This document shows positions 17,962 through 30,066 of a stretch of DNA of 33,102 bases, in pieces. The notes under the pieces are model-generated. The model saw only the letters and a program-made list of their open reading frames with translations, had not been told where the DNA came from and searched no databases. Position 1 is the stretch's first letter. Every line of letters begins with the position of its first letter. Both the position numbers and the translations under genes were made by a program. This DNA is from Planctomycetota bacterium (lineage in GTDB: Bacteria; Planctomycetota; Planctomycetia; Pirellulales; UBA1268): positions 1 to 33,102 of the forward strand of contig QWQJ01000134.1 of NCBI GenBank assembly GCA_003670865.1. Direction: 5' to 3'.

Positions 17962-18630
17962 ATGGGCTATGTCACGCTCCGTGTTTTACACGGCACCGAT
18001 CGCGGTAAGATTTTTGGGCATCTTCCCACGCCCGTGACGATCGGCCGCGAGGAGGGCAACTCGATTCAGCTCAACGATGAGCGGATCAGCCGCTACCACC
18101 TCAAGCTGCAGGAAGACAACGACAAGATCGTGCTCACCGATCTAGAGAGCACCAACGGCACGAAGGTCAACGGAGAAGATATTCAGGTGCGCATCCTGCG
18201 GGATGGTGACATGATCTCGGTTGGCCGATCGCTTCTGCTCGTGGGTTCTCACAGTGACATCGATCGTCGCATCGGTGAAATTGCTTCCAAGATGGCTCCG
18301 TCGGAAGAAGCGCGAGCGCGACAGATGGGGGAGCGATTGCAGCGGATGGCATCAAATCATTCCGATGTGATTGAGGATGTCGGCGAGGTGCGATCTCCTT
18401 TGCTTCCGAGTGGGCCGCCGCCACTGCCTGAACGGCTCAGCCCGGCGCAGTCGGCCGAGCTTTCTGAATTGCTCGACTACGTACAGGCTGTGCTGAGAGA
18501 GGCTACCGAGGGGGCCGTCATGCGCCCGGGGAATGAAAAAGTAGAAATTGACTTTGCACACTGGCAGGCTTTGCTTGATCTGCAGGCCAGGCTGGCTGAG
18601 TTGCTGCGGCAGATCGGCGATCCTGCCTAA
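17962..18630 (+). CDS. FHA-domain protein
   Basis: VTIGREEGNSIQLNDERISRYHLKLQEDNDKIVLTDLESTNGTKVNGEDI: canonical GR...S..H...NGT FHA signature. Confidence 0.94.
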   Translation: MGYVTLRVLHGTDRGKIFGHLPTPVTIGREEGNSIQLNDERISRYHLKLQEDNDKIVLTDLESTNGTKVNGEDIQVRILRDGDMISVGRSLLLVGSHSDIDRRIGEIASKMAPSEEARARQMGERLQRMASNHSDVIEDVGEVRSPLLPSGPPPLPERLSPAQSAELSELLDYVQAVLREATEGAVMRPGNEKVEIDFAHWQALLDLQARLAELLRQIGDPA

Positions 18631-18762
18631 GACCCAAGCTCGTCGAACGATTCCTAGAATCAGCTCTGACAATTGATGTTGGCAGAGGCCATGAGACCTT
18701 GGCTGGGTTTCGCTACAATGCAGTTCCGTCCTCTGACGCGAGACCCTTGAGCGAGCCCATAG

Positions 18763-22437
<3,675 letters not shown>

Positions 22438-22502
22438 AGGGGAGGTCGCGTTATTGTCTTTCTTTATTGGCCTACCACGGCCATCAGCCTAAAGCCGCTT
22501 TG

Positions 22503-22536
22503 ATGGGAGTTTGCATCCCATGTCCCTCATCGGGAC
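22503..22536. repeat. Two adjacent short hairpins in the dnaE downstream intergenic region
   Basis: ATGGGA-gtttgca-TCCCAT (22503-22521) followed directly by GTCCC-tcatc-GGGAC (22522-22536). Confidence 0.6.
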
Positions 22537-22643
22537 CATGATTCAGCGGAAAACTTTCGGATTGCTTCAGTCTGTCGCTCATTCTACCCTTGCCCACAGA
22601 GTTCTTGTGTTTCCCATTTGCTCCACTGCTACGGGTGTTCTTC

Positions 22644-24125
22644 ATGAACAGGCACCGTTTTGATTTTTGGATCCTTGCCCATCGCTCTTTTGTCGCTGTC
22701 TGCCTTGCCTGCTCTCTGGCGTGCTGGTGCGACTTGGCCCGATCGCAAGTCCAGCAGCAAGGTGGTGTGCAGCAAGGTGGGCAGCAAGGTGGGCAGCAGG
22801 CCGGTGGGCAGCAAGGTGTTGGTAACAATGGCAATCAGGCTGGTGCGGGCGGCGTTGTCATCGATGCCCGCGGCGTCCTGCGAGTCAACGCCGTGCTGGA
22901 TGCAGGACTGTCGCTGCCGCAGCGAAAAGCAGCAGTTGCTGCCCTACCCGCCGAGCTTCAAAAACGCTCGAAGTTGCGGAAAGTCGCGCTCTCTCGACTT
23001 GAGGCAGAGGTTGCCAAGGCCGCCGCAGGGGGCCGAGGCATTCCCGAGGAGATGCTGCAACTAGCCGGTCTCACTCGGGTGCAGTATGTGTTTATCTATC
23101 CGGGCGAAGGATCGGAGCCTGGTGAAGTCGTGATTGCTGGTCCGGCCGAGGGCTGGATCGTAGACGCAACAGGCCGCGTGATCGGCGCTGAGACGGGCAG
23201 TCCCACTCTGCTTCTGGAAGATTTAGCTGCGGCCATCCGGGCGTTTCCACCGGGACAGCCAAACGATCGTGCTATTGAATGCTCAATCGACCCCAAGCAG
23301 GCGGGCTTGGTGGCAATGCAGGCTTTTTTGAAAAAAGTTGGCCGCGTCAATCCGCAGGCCAACACCGATCAAATCATCAGTGGGATGCGTGAAGCACTCG
23401 GCACGCAGACCGTGCGCATCGATGGAGTCTCACCGGCAACGCACTTTGCACAGGTGATGGTGGAGGCCGATTACCGTATGAAATTAATCGGCATCGGCCT
23501 TGAACGGCCGCCCGTCAAAATGAGTTCGTGGATCGATCTGGCCAGCGCTGGCAGTGTGGCCGCCAATGCCTTGCAACGCTGGTACTTTGTCCCCAACTAC
23601 CACTGCATCCGAATCAGTGAAGATGATCTGGCAATTGAACTGGTGGGTCGTGGAGTAAAACTCTGCGGTGCCGACGAGGTCGTTTTGCGGGACGGCCGCC
23701 GATTGGGTGCCGACCGCCCCGACCATGCAAGCAAGACCTTCACAGAGACATTCACCAAAAAATATACTGCCATCGCCGCACAGAATCCTGTCTATGCCCA
23801 GTTACGAAACTTGATCGACCTAGCCGTGGCCGCCGCCTATCTGCAAGAACACGATGCCTACGGTCGCTCCCAGTGGGGCGCTGAATCGTTGCGGAACGAA
23901 GACGTTTACTCGATTCAGCGGTACCAGCCACCCGTCGAGGTGGAGACGGCCATCGCCGCTGTGTGGCGTGGCAACCGTCTGCTCACGCCGATTGGCGGGG
24001 GCGTCACCATGCAGCCTCGCATAGCTCTTGATGCAACGAACGTATTGATGGACGACGAGGGTCTTGTTAGCAGCGCCCGTGGTAAAAAACTTGCCGTGCC
24101 GCAAGACCGCTGGTGGTGGGATTGA
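22644..24125 (+). CDS. Secreted hypothetical protein, DUF1598-like, with a Gln/Gly-rich repeat after the signal peptide
   Basis: Start MNRHRFDFWILAHRSFVAVCLACSLACWCDLARS; QQQGGVQQGGQQGGQQAGGQQGVGNNGNQ low-complexity region; GVVIDARGVLRVNAVLDAGLSLPQRKAAVAALPAEL. The family name is recalled, not searched. Confidence 0.65.
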   Translation: MNRHRFDFWILAHRSFVAVCLACSLACWCDLARSQVQQQGGVQQGGQQGGQQAGGQQGVGNNGNQAGAGGVVIDARGVLRVNAVLDAGLSLPQRKAAVAALPAELQKRSKLRKVALSRLEAEVAKAAAGGRGIPEEMLQLAGLTRVQYVFIYPGEGSEPGEVVIAGPAEGWIVDATGRVIGAETGSPTLLLEDLAAAIRAFPPGQPNDRAIECSIDPKQAGLVAMQAFLKKVGRVNPQANTDQIISGMREALGTQTVRIDGVSPATHFAQVMVEADYRMKLIGIGLERPPVKMSSWIDLASAGSVAANALQRWYFVPNYHCIRISEDDLAIELVGRGVKLCGADEVVLRDGRRLGADRPDHASKTFTETFTKKYTAIAAQNPVYAQLRNLIDLAVAAAYLQEHDAYGRSQWGAESLRNEDVYSIQRYQPPVEVETAIAAVWRGNRLLTPIGGGVTMQPRIALDATNVLMDDEGLVSSARGKKLAVPQDRWWWD

Positions 24126-24354
24126 GACGGTGGCTGAGGGTCTCTGATCCCAGCGATTTGTTTTAAATGTCCATTCTCCAGCAAGCAGCAGGCAACCATT
24201 CCGACCCTGCAAGGCGATTTTCGGCCCCACTGCGGCCTCCTCTCTGCCGCTGGACGACTCGCGGAGTACACTTCCACTGTCGTTGAATCAGAGGTCGCAT
24301 CGCGATCGGCTGGTCTCCCGTTGCTTCCAAGAGCTTTTTAAACCCCGCCCCTTA

Positions 24355-24373
24355 GATAATCCGGCTCATTATC
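24355..24373. promoter_or_regulatory. Inverted repeat immediately upstream of the dedA-like start codon
   Basis: GATAAT-ccggctc-ATTATC, ending 4 bp before the ATG at 24378. Confidence 0.45.
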
Positions 24374-24377
24374 CATT

Positions 24378-25106
24378 ATGTTTGAGTGGTTCGAGCGTGG
24401 TTCCTACCTCGGTATCGTGCTGTTTCTCACGCTCACCGGCATCGGGCTTCCCGTGCCGGAAGAGGTGCCGATCGTTGCTGCAGGCGTAGCCAGCCGGGCA
24501 GGTGGTTTGCATTGGTACTACGCTCTGCCAGCCTGCCTAATAGGAGCTTTGCTGGGCGACAGCCTGATGTATTCGATCGGCTATTTTTTTGGGGCCAAAG
24601 TCCTTAAAGAGCACCCTTGGTGGTCTGGCTTTTTAACGGCGGAGCGTGAAAAAACCATCGAAGATCTGATTCACAAACACGGTATCAAGGCTTTTTTTGT
24701 CGCCCGATTTCTGGTTGGCCTGCGCAGTCCCTTCTATCTCACGGCAGGGATTTTGCGGGTAAAGTACCGCTGGTTTTTATTTGCTGACTTTATCTGCGCC
24801 TCGATTGTCATCAGTGGATTCTTTGGCCTCTCGTATGCTTTTGGGGATCGGATAGAGGCCTTGATTGGTCACGCCGAAACCGGCCTGACCCTTGCGGTCG
24901 TCGCTGCCACGGTGATGGCTGTGGCCGCATTTTTCCTGTTTCGTAAGCGACGGATGCGGCTCTTAGATCAAGATCCCGAAAGCTTATTTGAAAACAGAGA
25001 GCTGATTTTCGGACCGGCCGCAGACCGCATTGCTGATGCTGTTGCCTTTGGCGAAGGTCATTCTGCCGACACTCCGCCGGCCCCCGGCGACAAGCAACAC
25101 AAATAG
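24378..25106 (+). CDS. DedA-family membrane protein (SNARE-associated/VTT domain)
   Basis: GIGLPVPEEVPIVAAGVASRAGGLHWYYALPACLIGALLGDSLMYSIGYFFG...ARFLVGLRSPFYLTAGILRVKYRWFLFADF. Confidence 0.93.
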   Translation: MFEWFERGSYLGIVLFLTLTGIGLPVPEEVPIVAAGVASRAGGLHWYYALPACLIGALLGDSLMYSIGYFFGAKVLKEHPWWSGFLTAEREKTIEDLIHKHGIKAFFVARFLVGLRSPFYLTAGILRVKYRWFLFADFICASIVISGFFGLSYAFGDRIEALIGHAETGLTLAVVAATVMAVAAFFLFRKRRMRLLDQDPESLFENRELIFGPAADRIADAVAFGEGHSADTPPAPGDKQHK

Positions 25107-25130
25107 AATCGGCTGCCCGGCCGCCGTGTG

Positions 25131-26567
25131 CTACGAGTTCGGCTCAAGGTTCGGCTCAAGGTTCGGCTCAAGGGCTGCTAGGTTCATGCCCAGACGCTTG
25201 ACCTTCTTGTAGAGAGTCGTGCGATTGATACCCAGCGAGCGAGCTGCAGCATCGCGTCGCCAACCGTGGCGGTCCAGTGCGTCGATGATCAACTGTCGCT
25301 CAGGCTGAGCCATGGCACTTTTCAGTGATACCCTTAATTGATCGCGTGGAGCCGCCCCAAGAACGGCAGAGCCTACGGCCACTCCCGGCGGCAAGTCGCA
25401 GATGTCGATAACGGACCCTCGCCCTAAAAAGACAGCGCGTTCAACGGCGTGCTCTAATTCTCGGACGTTACCCGGCCACTCATGCGAGAGAAGAGCGTTC
25501 ATCGCAGATGTGGTGAAGCCCTTCACATGCCGCCCAGCTTTTTCGATAGCCGCAGTTAGAAAATGCGTTGCCAAGAGTGGTATGTCGCTGGCGCGGTTCC
25601 GTAGCGCAGGCATTTCAATTGTGATGACATTGATCCGCCAAAAGAGATCGGCGCGGAAGGTGCCAGCTGCCACGCGCTGCTCCAGATTTTCATGGGTGGC
25701 CAGAATAATCCGAGCATCAACAGCGTGCGTGTGCCCGCCGCCAACTGGTTCAAAGTGCAAATCTTGCAACACCCGTAAAAGCTTCACTTGCATTGATGGA
25801 GAGGCCGTTGCTATCTCATCCAAAAAGATTGTGCCCCCATCGGCTTGCAAGAATTTTCCGTCGCGGTTAACCGTGGCACCGGTAAACGCTCCGGCAACAT
25901 GACCGAAGAGTTCGCTTTCCAGCAGTGACTCGCTGAGACTGCCACAGGCCACCTCGACAAATCGGCCTCTGCGGCGACGACTCAGTTTGTGGATCTCGCG
26001 GGCCACCAGTGATTTGCCAGTACCACTCTCGCCGCTAATCAGCACCGTGGCTGTCGTGTGCGAAATTCGACTAACAACATCGAGCACCTGTTCAATGGCT
26101 CGGTGCGATCCCAGTAGAGTGTTGCTGAGGAGGGGCAATGCTTCCTGCGCGGAGCCTCGCGATAAACGATTGCCGCAAGCCTTCTGAATGGCTCGAACGA
26201 AGTCGTCACCTCGCCCTCGAGTGGTCACAACCGCATCGAAACCTAAATCCAAACGATCTCGTACAAGAGCAATGCTGGCCCGAGACACTGCCACCATCAC
26301 GATGCCCGAAGACGGTGACGTGGCCCGTAGCGATGCCACAAGACTGGCCACAGAGTGTGCTGCCACACTGGCATCGATCACGCAGGCATCGCACGTTTCA
26401 CGACTAAAAAAGTGCATCGCCTCGGCAGCATTCCCGGCAGCGCTCGCGTGCCAGCCAAGGCCGCACAGCCACTGCGCCGTGCCGGACGCTTTACGGCGAT
26501 CATTGCCGACAACGATCACTCGCCCCTGAGAGGAGCACCACGTGGCAGTGAGGGGGGGCGTACGCAT
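25131..26567 (-). CDS. Sigma54-dependent transcriptional regulator (NtrC/AtoC type) with a degenerate receiver-like N-terminus
   Basis: Walker A GESGTGKS, ELFGHVAGAFTGAT (GAFTGA loop), GGTIFLDEI, NVRELEHAVERAV, Fis-type HTH RRDAAARSLGINRTTLYKKVKRL. Start at MRTPPLTATW preceded by GGAGG; the track's 26990 start is too long. Confidence 0.93.
   Translation of the reverse strand: MRTPPLTATWCSSQGRVIVVGNDRRKASGTAQWLCGLGWHASAAGNAAEAMHFFSRETCDACVIDASVAAHSVASLVASLRATSPSSGIVMVAVSRASIALVRDRLDLGFDAVVTTRGRGDDFVRAIQKACGNRLSRGSAQEALPLLSNTLLGSHRAIEQVLDVVSRISHTTATVLISGESGTGKSLVAREIHKLSRRRRGRFVEVACGSLSESLLESELFGHVAGAFTGATVNRDGKFLQADGGTIFLDEIATASPSMQVKLLRVLQDLHFEPVGGGHTHAVDARIILATHENLEQRVAAGTFRADLFWRINVITIEMPALRNRASDIPLLATHFLTAAIEKAGRHVKGFTTSAMNALLSHEWPGNVRELEHAVERAVFLGRGSVIDICDLPPGVAVGSAVLGAAPRDQLRVSLKSAMAQPERQLIIDALDRHGWRRDAAARSLGINRTTLYKKVKRLGMNLAALEPNLEPNLEPNS
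25138..25173. repeat. 12-bp perfect tandem repeat, 3 copies, at the 3' end of the sigma54 regulator gene
   Basis: TTCGGCTCAAGG x3, encoding the C-terminal LEPN-LEPN-LEPN-S. Confidence 0.95.
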
Positions 26568-26600
26568 GATCGATTCCTCCGTAAAGCAAAAACGTCTCCA

Positions 26601-26644
26601 CAGATATCTACGCCGCAAAGGGGCGACGGCAAAGTCGCCGTAGA
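26601..26644. promoter_or_regulatory. Hairpin-forming leader of the sigma54 regulator gene containing a 16-bp motif shared with 17596-17611
   Basis: GGCGAC-ggcaaa-GTCGCC (26622-26639) enclosed by TCTAC/GTAGA (26607-26611, 26640-26644), adjacent to CAGATATCTACGCCGC (26601-26616). Confidence 0.5.
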
Positions 26645-26748
26645 GAGACAAGTCGACCAAAATCAAGAGCCGAATCCCTAGAATCGCTGCGGCTGGAATA
26701 ACCCTCGCGATCTCGGGAGCGAGAAGTGGCTGCAATTTTTCCCGCGGC

Positions 26749-27606
26749 TCAAGCGACAACCGACAGCCAGCCAGCCGCGAGCGACCACCCAAGCAGGCTT
26801 GCGAGCGTGAGTCGGTAAAGAATAAACGGCCAAAGAGTTTGACTTGCGAGCATGCTGAGCAGCCAGCGAATCGAGAGATAGCCCACCAAGGCCGCCGCGA
26901 GCGTGCCCAAGACTGCCGTTGTAATGGCAGCGGAGGAGCCGAAAATTTCCGCCCGCTGCTGCCAGGCTTCAAGGAACCCAGCAGCCGCAACGGCTGGGAG
27001 CGAGAGCAGGAAAGAGAGCCTTGCAGCGGTAGGGCGATCGAGGCCAGTAAACATCCCTGAGGAAATTGTTACACCGCTACGGGATGTGCCGGGGATCAGT
27101 GCCATCACTTGCATCAATCCCATCGTCAGACCGTCTGAAAACTTGACGCTCTCGAAACCACTGCGTCCAACCAGCCCATGACGGACTCGCCACCACGAAA
27201 ACACTTCGGCCAGCATCATCACAATTGTGCCCAGCAGCAGGGCGGCTATGACTACGCTCAGATCGCGGGCCTGACCGCGAATCAACTGGCGGGCGGCAAG
27301 GCCAACGGCCACGATCGGCAATGTGCCAAAAGCGATCATCGTCACAATTCGAGACTCGGCCGTCTCCAGCGGCCTGCCTGCCATGAGCGCCGTATAAGAC
27401 CCTTGCAAGAGCCTGCTGATGTCTTGTCGCATTGCCATGCAAACTGCCAAGAGCGTGCCGCACTGAATGACCGCCGAGAAGGCACTACCGGGGTCCGGCC
27501 AACCCAGAAGAGCCGGCACGATCCGCACATGTGCGGTGCTTGAGATCGGTAAAAATTCAGTCAATCCTTGGACAATACCCAGCGTAATGGCTTGCAGAAT
27601 CGACAT
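26749..27606 (-). CDS. uppP: Undecaprenyl-diphosphatase UppP (BacA)
   Basis: QAITLGIVQGLTEFLPISSTAHVRIVPALLGW and MALIPGTSRSGVTISSGMFTGLDRPTAARLSFLLSLPAV: canonical UppP motifs. Confidence 0.97.
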   Translation of the reverse strand: MSILQAITLGIVQGLTEFLPISSTAHVRIVPALLGWPDPGSAFSAVIQCGTLLAVCMAMRQDISRLLQGSYTALMAGRPLETAESRIVTMIAFGTLPIVAVGLAARQLIRGQARDLSVVIAALLLGTIVMMLAEVFSWWRVRHGLVGRSGFESVKFSDGLTMGLMQVMALIPGTSRSGVTISSGMFTGLDRPTAARLSFLLSLPAVAAAGFLEAWQQRAEIFGSSAAITTAVLGTLAAALVGYLSIRWLLSMLASQTLWPFILYRLTLASLLGWSLAAGWLSVVA

Positions 27607-27781
27607 GCATAAAAACTTTTGTCTGAGGAATCGTTGGTGACTCGTGGCCTGTTGTGGCTGCGACTTGTCGAGACTCCAGCCTAGAACCCGCTTAAAAAAC
27701 AGCCGGCTTCAAAAGAAACCCCAGTTCAGTCATACTCCTGAGCCTGTTTTTTCGTGGATTCCCGAGGAGCGATTGTCGACT

Positions 27782-28738
27782 ATGTTTCGTAATCTTAGCA
27801 CATTTGGCCTGCCGCTCTCCGGTCGCCCCAGCGAACTGATCGAACTCGCTCTTTCGTTCGGCTTCGATTCAATGGATATCGATCTTCTCGACTTTCAACA
27901 GCAGGCCGACACCTTCAGCGTGCAGCATGCCAGACGATTGATGGTGAGCGCACGGTTAAATGCTGGCACATTCCAATTGCCGGTGGCTCTGGGCGGCGAT
28001 GCTGAGGCGTTCAATCGAGATCTGGCAGCTTTGCCGCGGCGACTGGAATTAGCTGAGGCAACCGAGGCGCCCCGTGCGGTGATCACAATCGCTCCAGCCT
28101 CCGACGAACATTCGTTTAAGGATTATTTTGAACTCTACCGCACTCGACTCGACACCGTTGGTGATCTGCTAGCTGCTCGGGGTGTGAGTCTGGGCCTTGC
28201 TATCGTTCCAGAACCAGAGGCCCGGACCGGCAAGCAGCATCAATTTATTCACACCCTTGAGGGTCTCATCGGCCTTGTTGCCGCCGCTCATAAAAACATC
28301 GGCGTTGTGATCGATGCGTGGGCGTTGCATGTCACAGGGGAATCGCTCGAACTGATTGAGCGTGTTCCCAAAGGGCGAATCATTGAGGTGCGACTTTCTG
28401 ACGCCCCTCGCGATGTGGCAACAGACCAACTGCAGAAGGTTCACCGCTTGATGCCGGGCGAAACGGGTGTGATCAATGGGGCAGCCGTTCTGACGCATGC
28501 CGAGCAGGCTGGCTTTGACGGGCCGGTCACTCCATGGGCCGACCGTTCGACACTCGTCGGTCGCGGCCGCGAAAAACTTGTCAAACTGGCTGGCGACAGG
28601 CTGGAAGCAGTCTGGAAAGAAGCGAACCTGCCGATTCTGCCGCGATGGTTTACCCCCGTTGCCAAAGAACCAGGCCGCTACGGCGAGACGAGCCGATTTG
28701 GCGATGAGATGTATTCAGGTGGCGATCGCAGTTACTAG
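27782..28738 (+). CDS. Sugar phosphate isomerase/epimerase (TIM barrel)
   Basis: Start MFRNLSTFGLPLSGRPSELIELALSFGFDSMDIDLLDF; ...NIGVVIDAWALHVTGESLELIERVPKGRIIEVRLSDAP...LMPGETGVING. Confidence 0.82.
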   Translation: MFRNLSTFGLPLSGRPSELIELALSFGFDSMDIDLLDFQQQADTFSVQHARRLMVSARLNAGTFQLPVALGGDAEAFNRDLAALPRRLELAEATEAPRAVITIAPASDEHSFKDYFELYRTRLDTVGDLLAARGVSLGLAIVPEPEARTGKQHQFIHTLEGLIGLVAAAHKNIGVVIDAWALHVTGESLELIERVPKGRIIEVRLSDAPRDVATDQLQKVHRLMPGETGVINGAAVLTHAEQAGFDGPVTPWADRSTLVGRGREKLVKLAGDRLEAVWKEANLPILPRWFTPVAKEPGRYGETSRFGDEMYSGGDRSY

Positions 28739-28796
28739 CCGCGATGGATATGCGGCCAACGCCTTTTTCCCGCTGGCACATTGAGCTCGGCTGGCG

Positions 28797-29783
28797 CTAG
28801 GCGCCTTCGCGAATCCACACCACCTGCGGCGAGCCACCGCCACCAACGGCAGAACCACGCAAAAATTCTGATACGTATCGCAGCGTTTGGCTGGGACGAT
28901 CTGGGTCCCGAAAGCTGTCTCCCTTTTGTAAGAGTGGCAGTTGGTCGGGCATCGAACCGAAGGCCCTCGATCCGGCAGCCTGGCAGGGAAACCACCAGCC
29001 CATCCCCGAGGCGTCAACAAGATAAAATTCTGGGTAACAATGGCCCTCGGCCCAGACAGTGCGGGCGGGAATCCCCTCGACCCGAGCCATGGCAATGAAC
29101 AGACAGGTGAGTTCTTCGCAATCGCCCCAGCCATCGGCCAGCGCTCGAGCGGCCCCCTTCAACTCGCCGTTTCGATATTCGACCTTTTTTCGCACGGTAT
29201 CATAAATTGCCTCCACCTTCTGCCAGCCTTCAAGTCCGTCTCCCGTAGCATGGGCGAGCTTTACAATCTTGGGGTGCCGCGTTTCGATCGCCGGGCTGGT
29301 TCCCAAAAAGGCGCGCAAGGCACGGTCGGGCTTGGCGGGAATGACGAGCGACTGCGTTTGCGTTGGAGCGATGATCGCCGCTCGCTCGATTGAAAACGTC
29401 ACAATGGCGTGAGCCTTCTCACCGGCGGGTAGATCCGGAATCTCGACGATCATTTGTTTGACACCCCCGGCCAGCGTCCGATACCGCAGCCCCCGCACAT
29501 CGGGCGAAAGATCCTCGCTGACGATCTGCACTTTCTGCTCCGGCCAGTCAGCAGGCACTGGCAACGTGGCGTAAATACCGCGGCAAGGGCCGCCTTCAGC
29601 GGTTACGGTAACACCGACTCGATACTTTTGCGTCCGCACATCGCCCAGCGTCGGGCCTGTTGCGACTTTTTCAGCGTCGAGAAATTGAGCCCCAGCCGGA
29701 GAGATCCTAGCCATTGGGGCCAAACCCGAGGCCTGAGCGAGTGCCATGAGTCCAAGCAGCTGTAAAACAGTGATGATTCGCAT
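28797..29783 (-). CDS. Transglutaminase-like domain protein, secreted
   Basis: Signal-peptide start MRIITVLQLLGLMALAQASG; Cys/His/Asp region GWGDCEELTCLFIAMARVEGIPARTVWAEGHCYPEFYLVDASGMGWWFPCQ. Confidence 0.85.
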   Translation of the reverse strand: MRIITVLQLLGLMALAQASGLAPMARISPAGAQFLDAEKVATGPTLGDVRTQKYRVGVTVTAEGGPCRGIYATLPVPADWPEQKVQIVSEDLSPDVRGLRYRTLAGGVKQMIVEIPDLPAGEKAHAIVTFSIERAAIIAPTQTQSLVIPAKPDRALRAFLGTSPAIETRHPKIVKLAHATGDGLEGWQKVEAIYDTVRKKVEYRNGELKGAARALADGWGDCEELTCLFIAMARVEGIPARTVWAEGHCYPEFYLVDASGMGWWFPCQAAGSRAFGSMPDQLPLLQKGDSFRDPDRPSQTLRYVSEFLRGSAVGGGGSPQVVWIREGA

Positions 29784-29967
29784 CGGTGAAACATTGCAGC
29801 CGGGCATTTGCATAGAGGTCCTTGGAGCAGAGGGGCCAGCGATCCAGTGGCTGGGCGAGCGTTGCGACGCTCCTCTTTGGATCATCGACCGATACCGACC
29901 CCGGTCCGCGCCGCGGCGACTGGATGAACGGTGGGGCAAGCTGGGGTGGCCGGGAAAAAAGGCTCGA

Positions 29968-29996
29968 TTGTTCGGCTCGGCAACGCCTGCTACACT
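29968..29996 (+). promoter_or_regulatory. Putative rpsA promoter
   Basis: TTGTTC-17 nt-TACACT; leaves a pyrimidine-rich leader of about 65 nt before the ATG at 30067. Confidence 0.55.
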
Positions 29997-30066
29997 CCGT
30001 GGCTCGATTTACCGTGGCCCGCCATAAACCCTTTCCTCCAACCCCTTTCGCCGAAACCCCCTACGC

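Noticed and set aside
26568-26990. N-terminal extension of the sigma54 regulator ORF
   Set aside because: Lies beyond a good RBS plus ATG at 26567 and runs into uppP; Arg-rich noise sequence.
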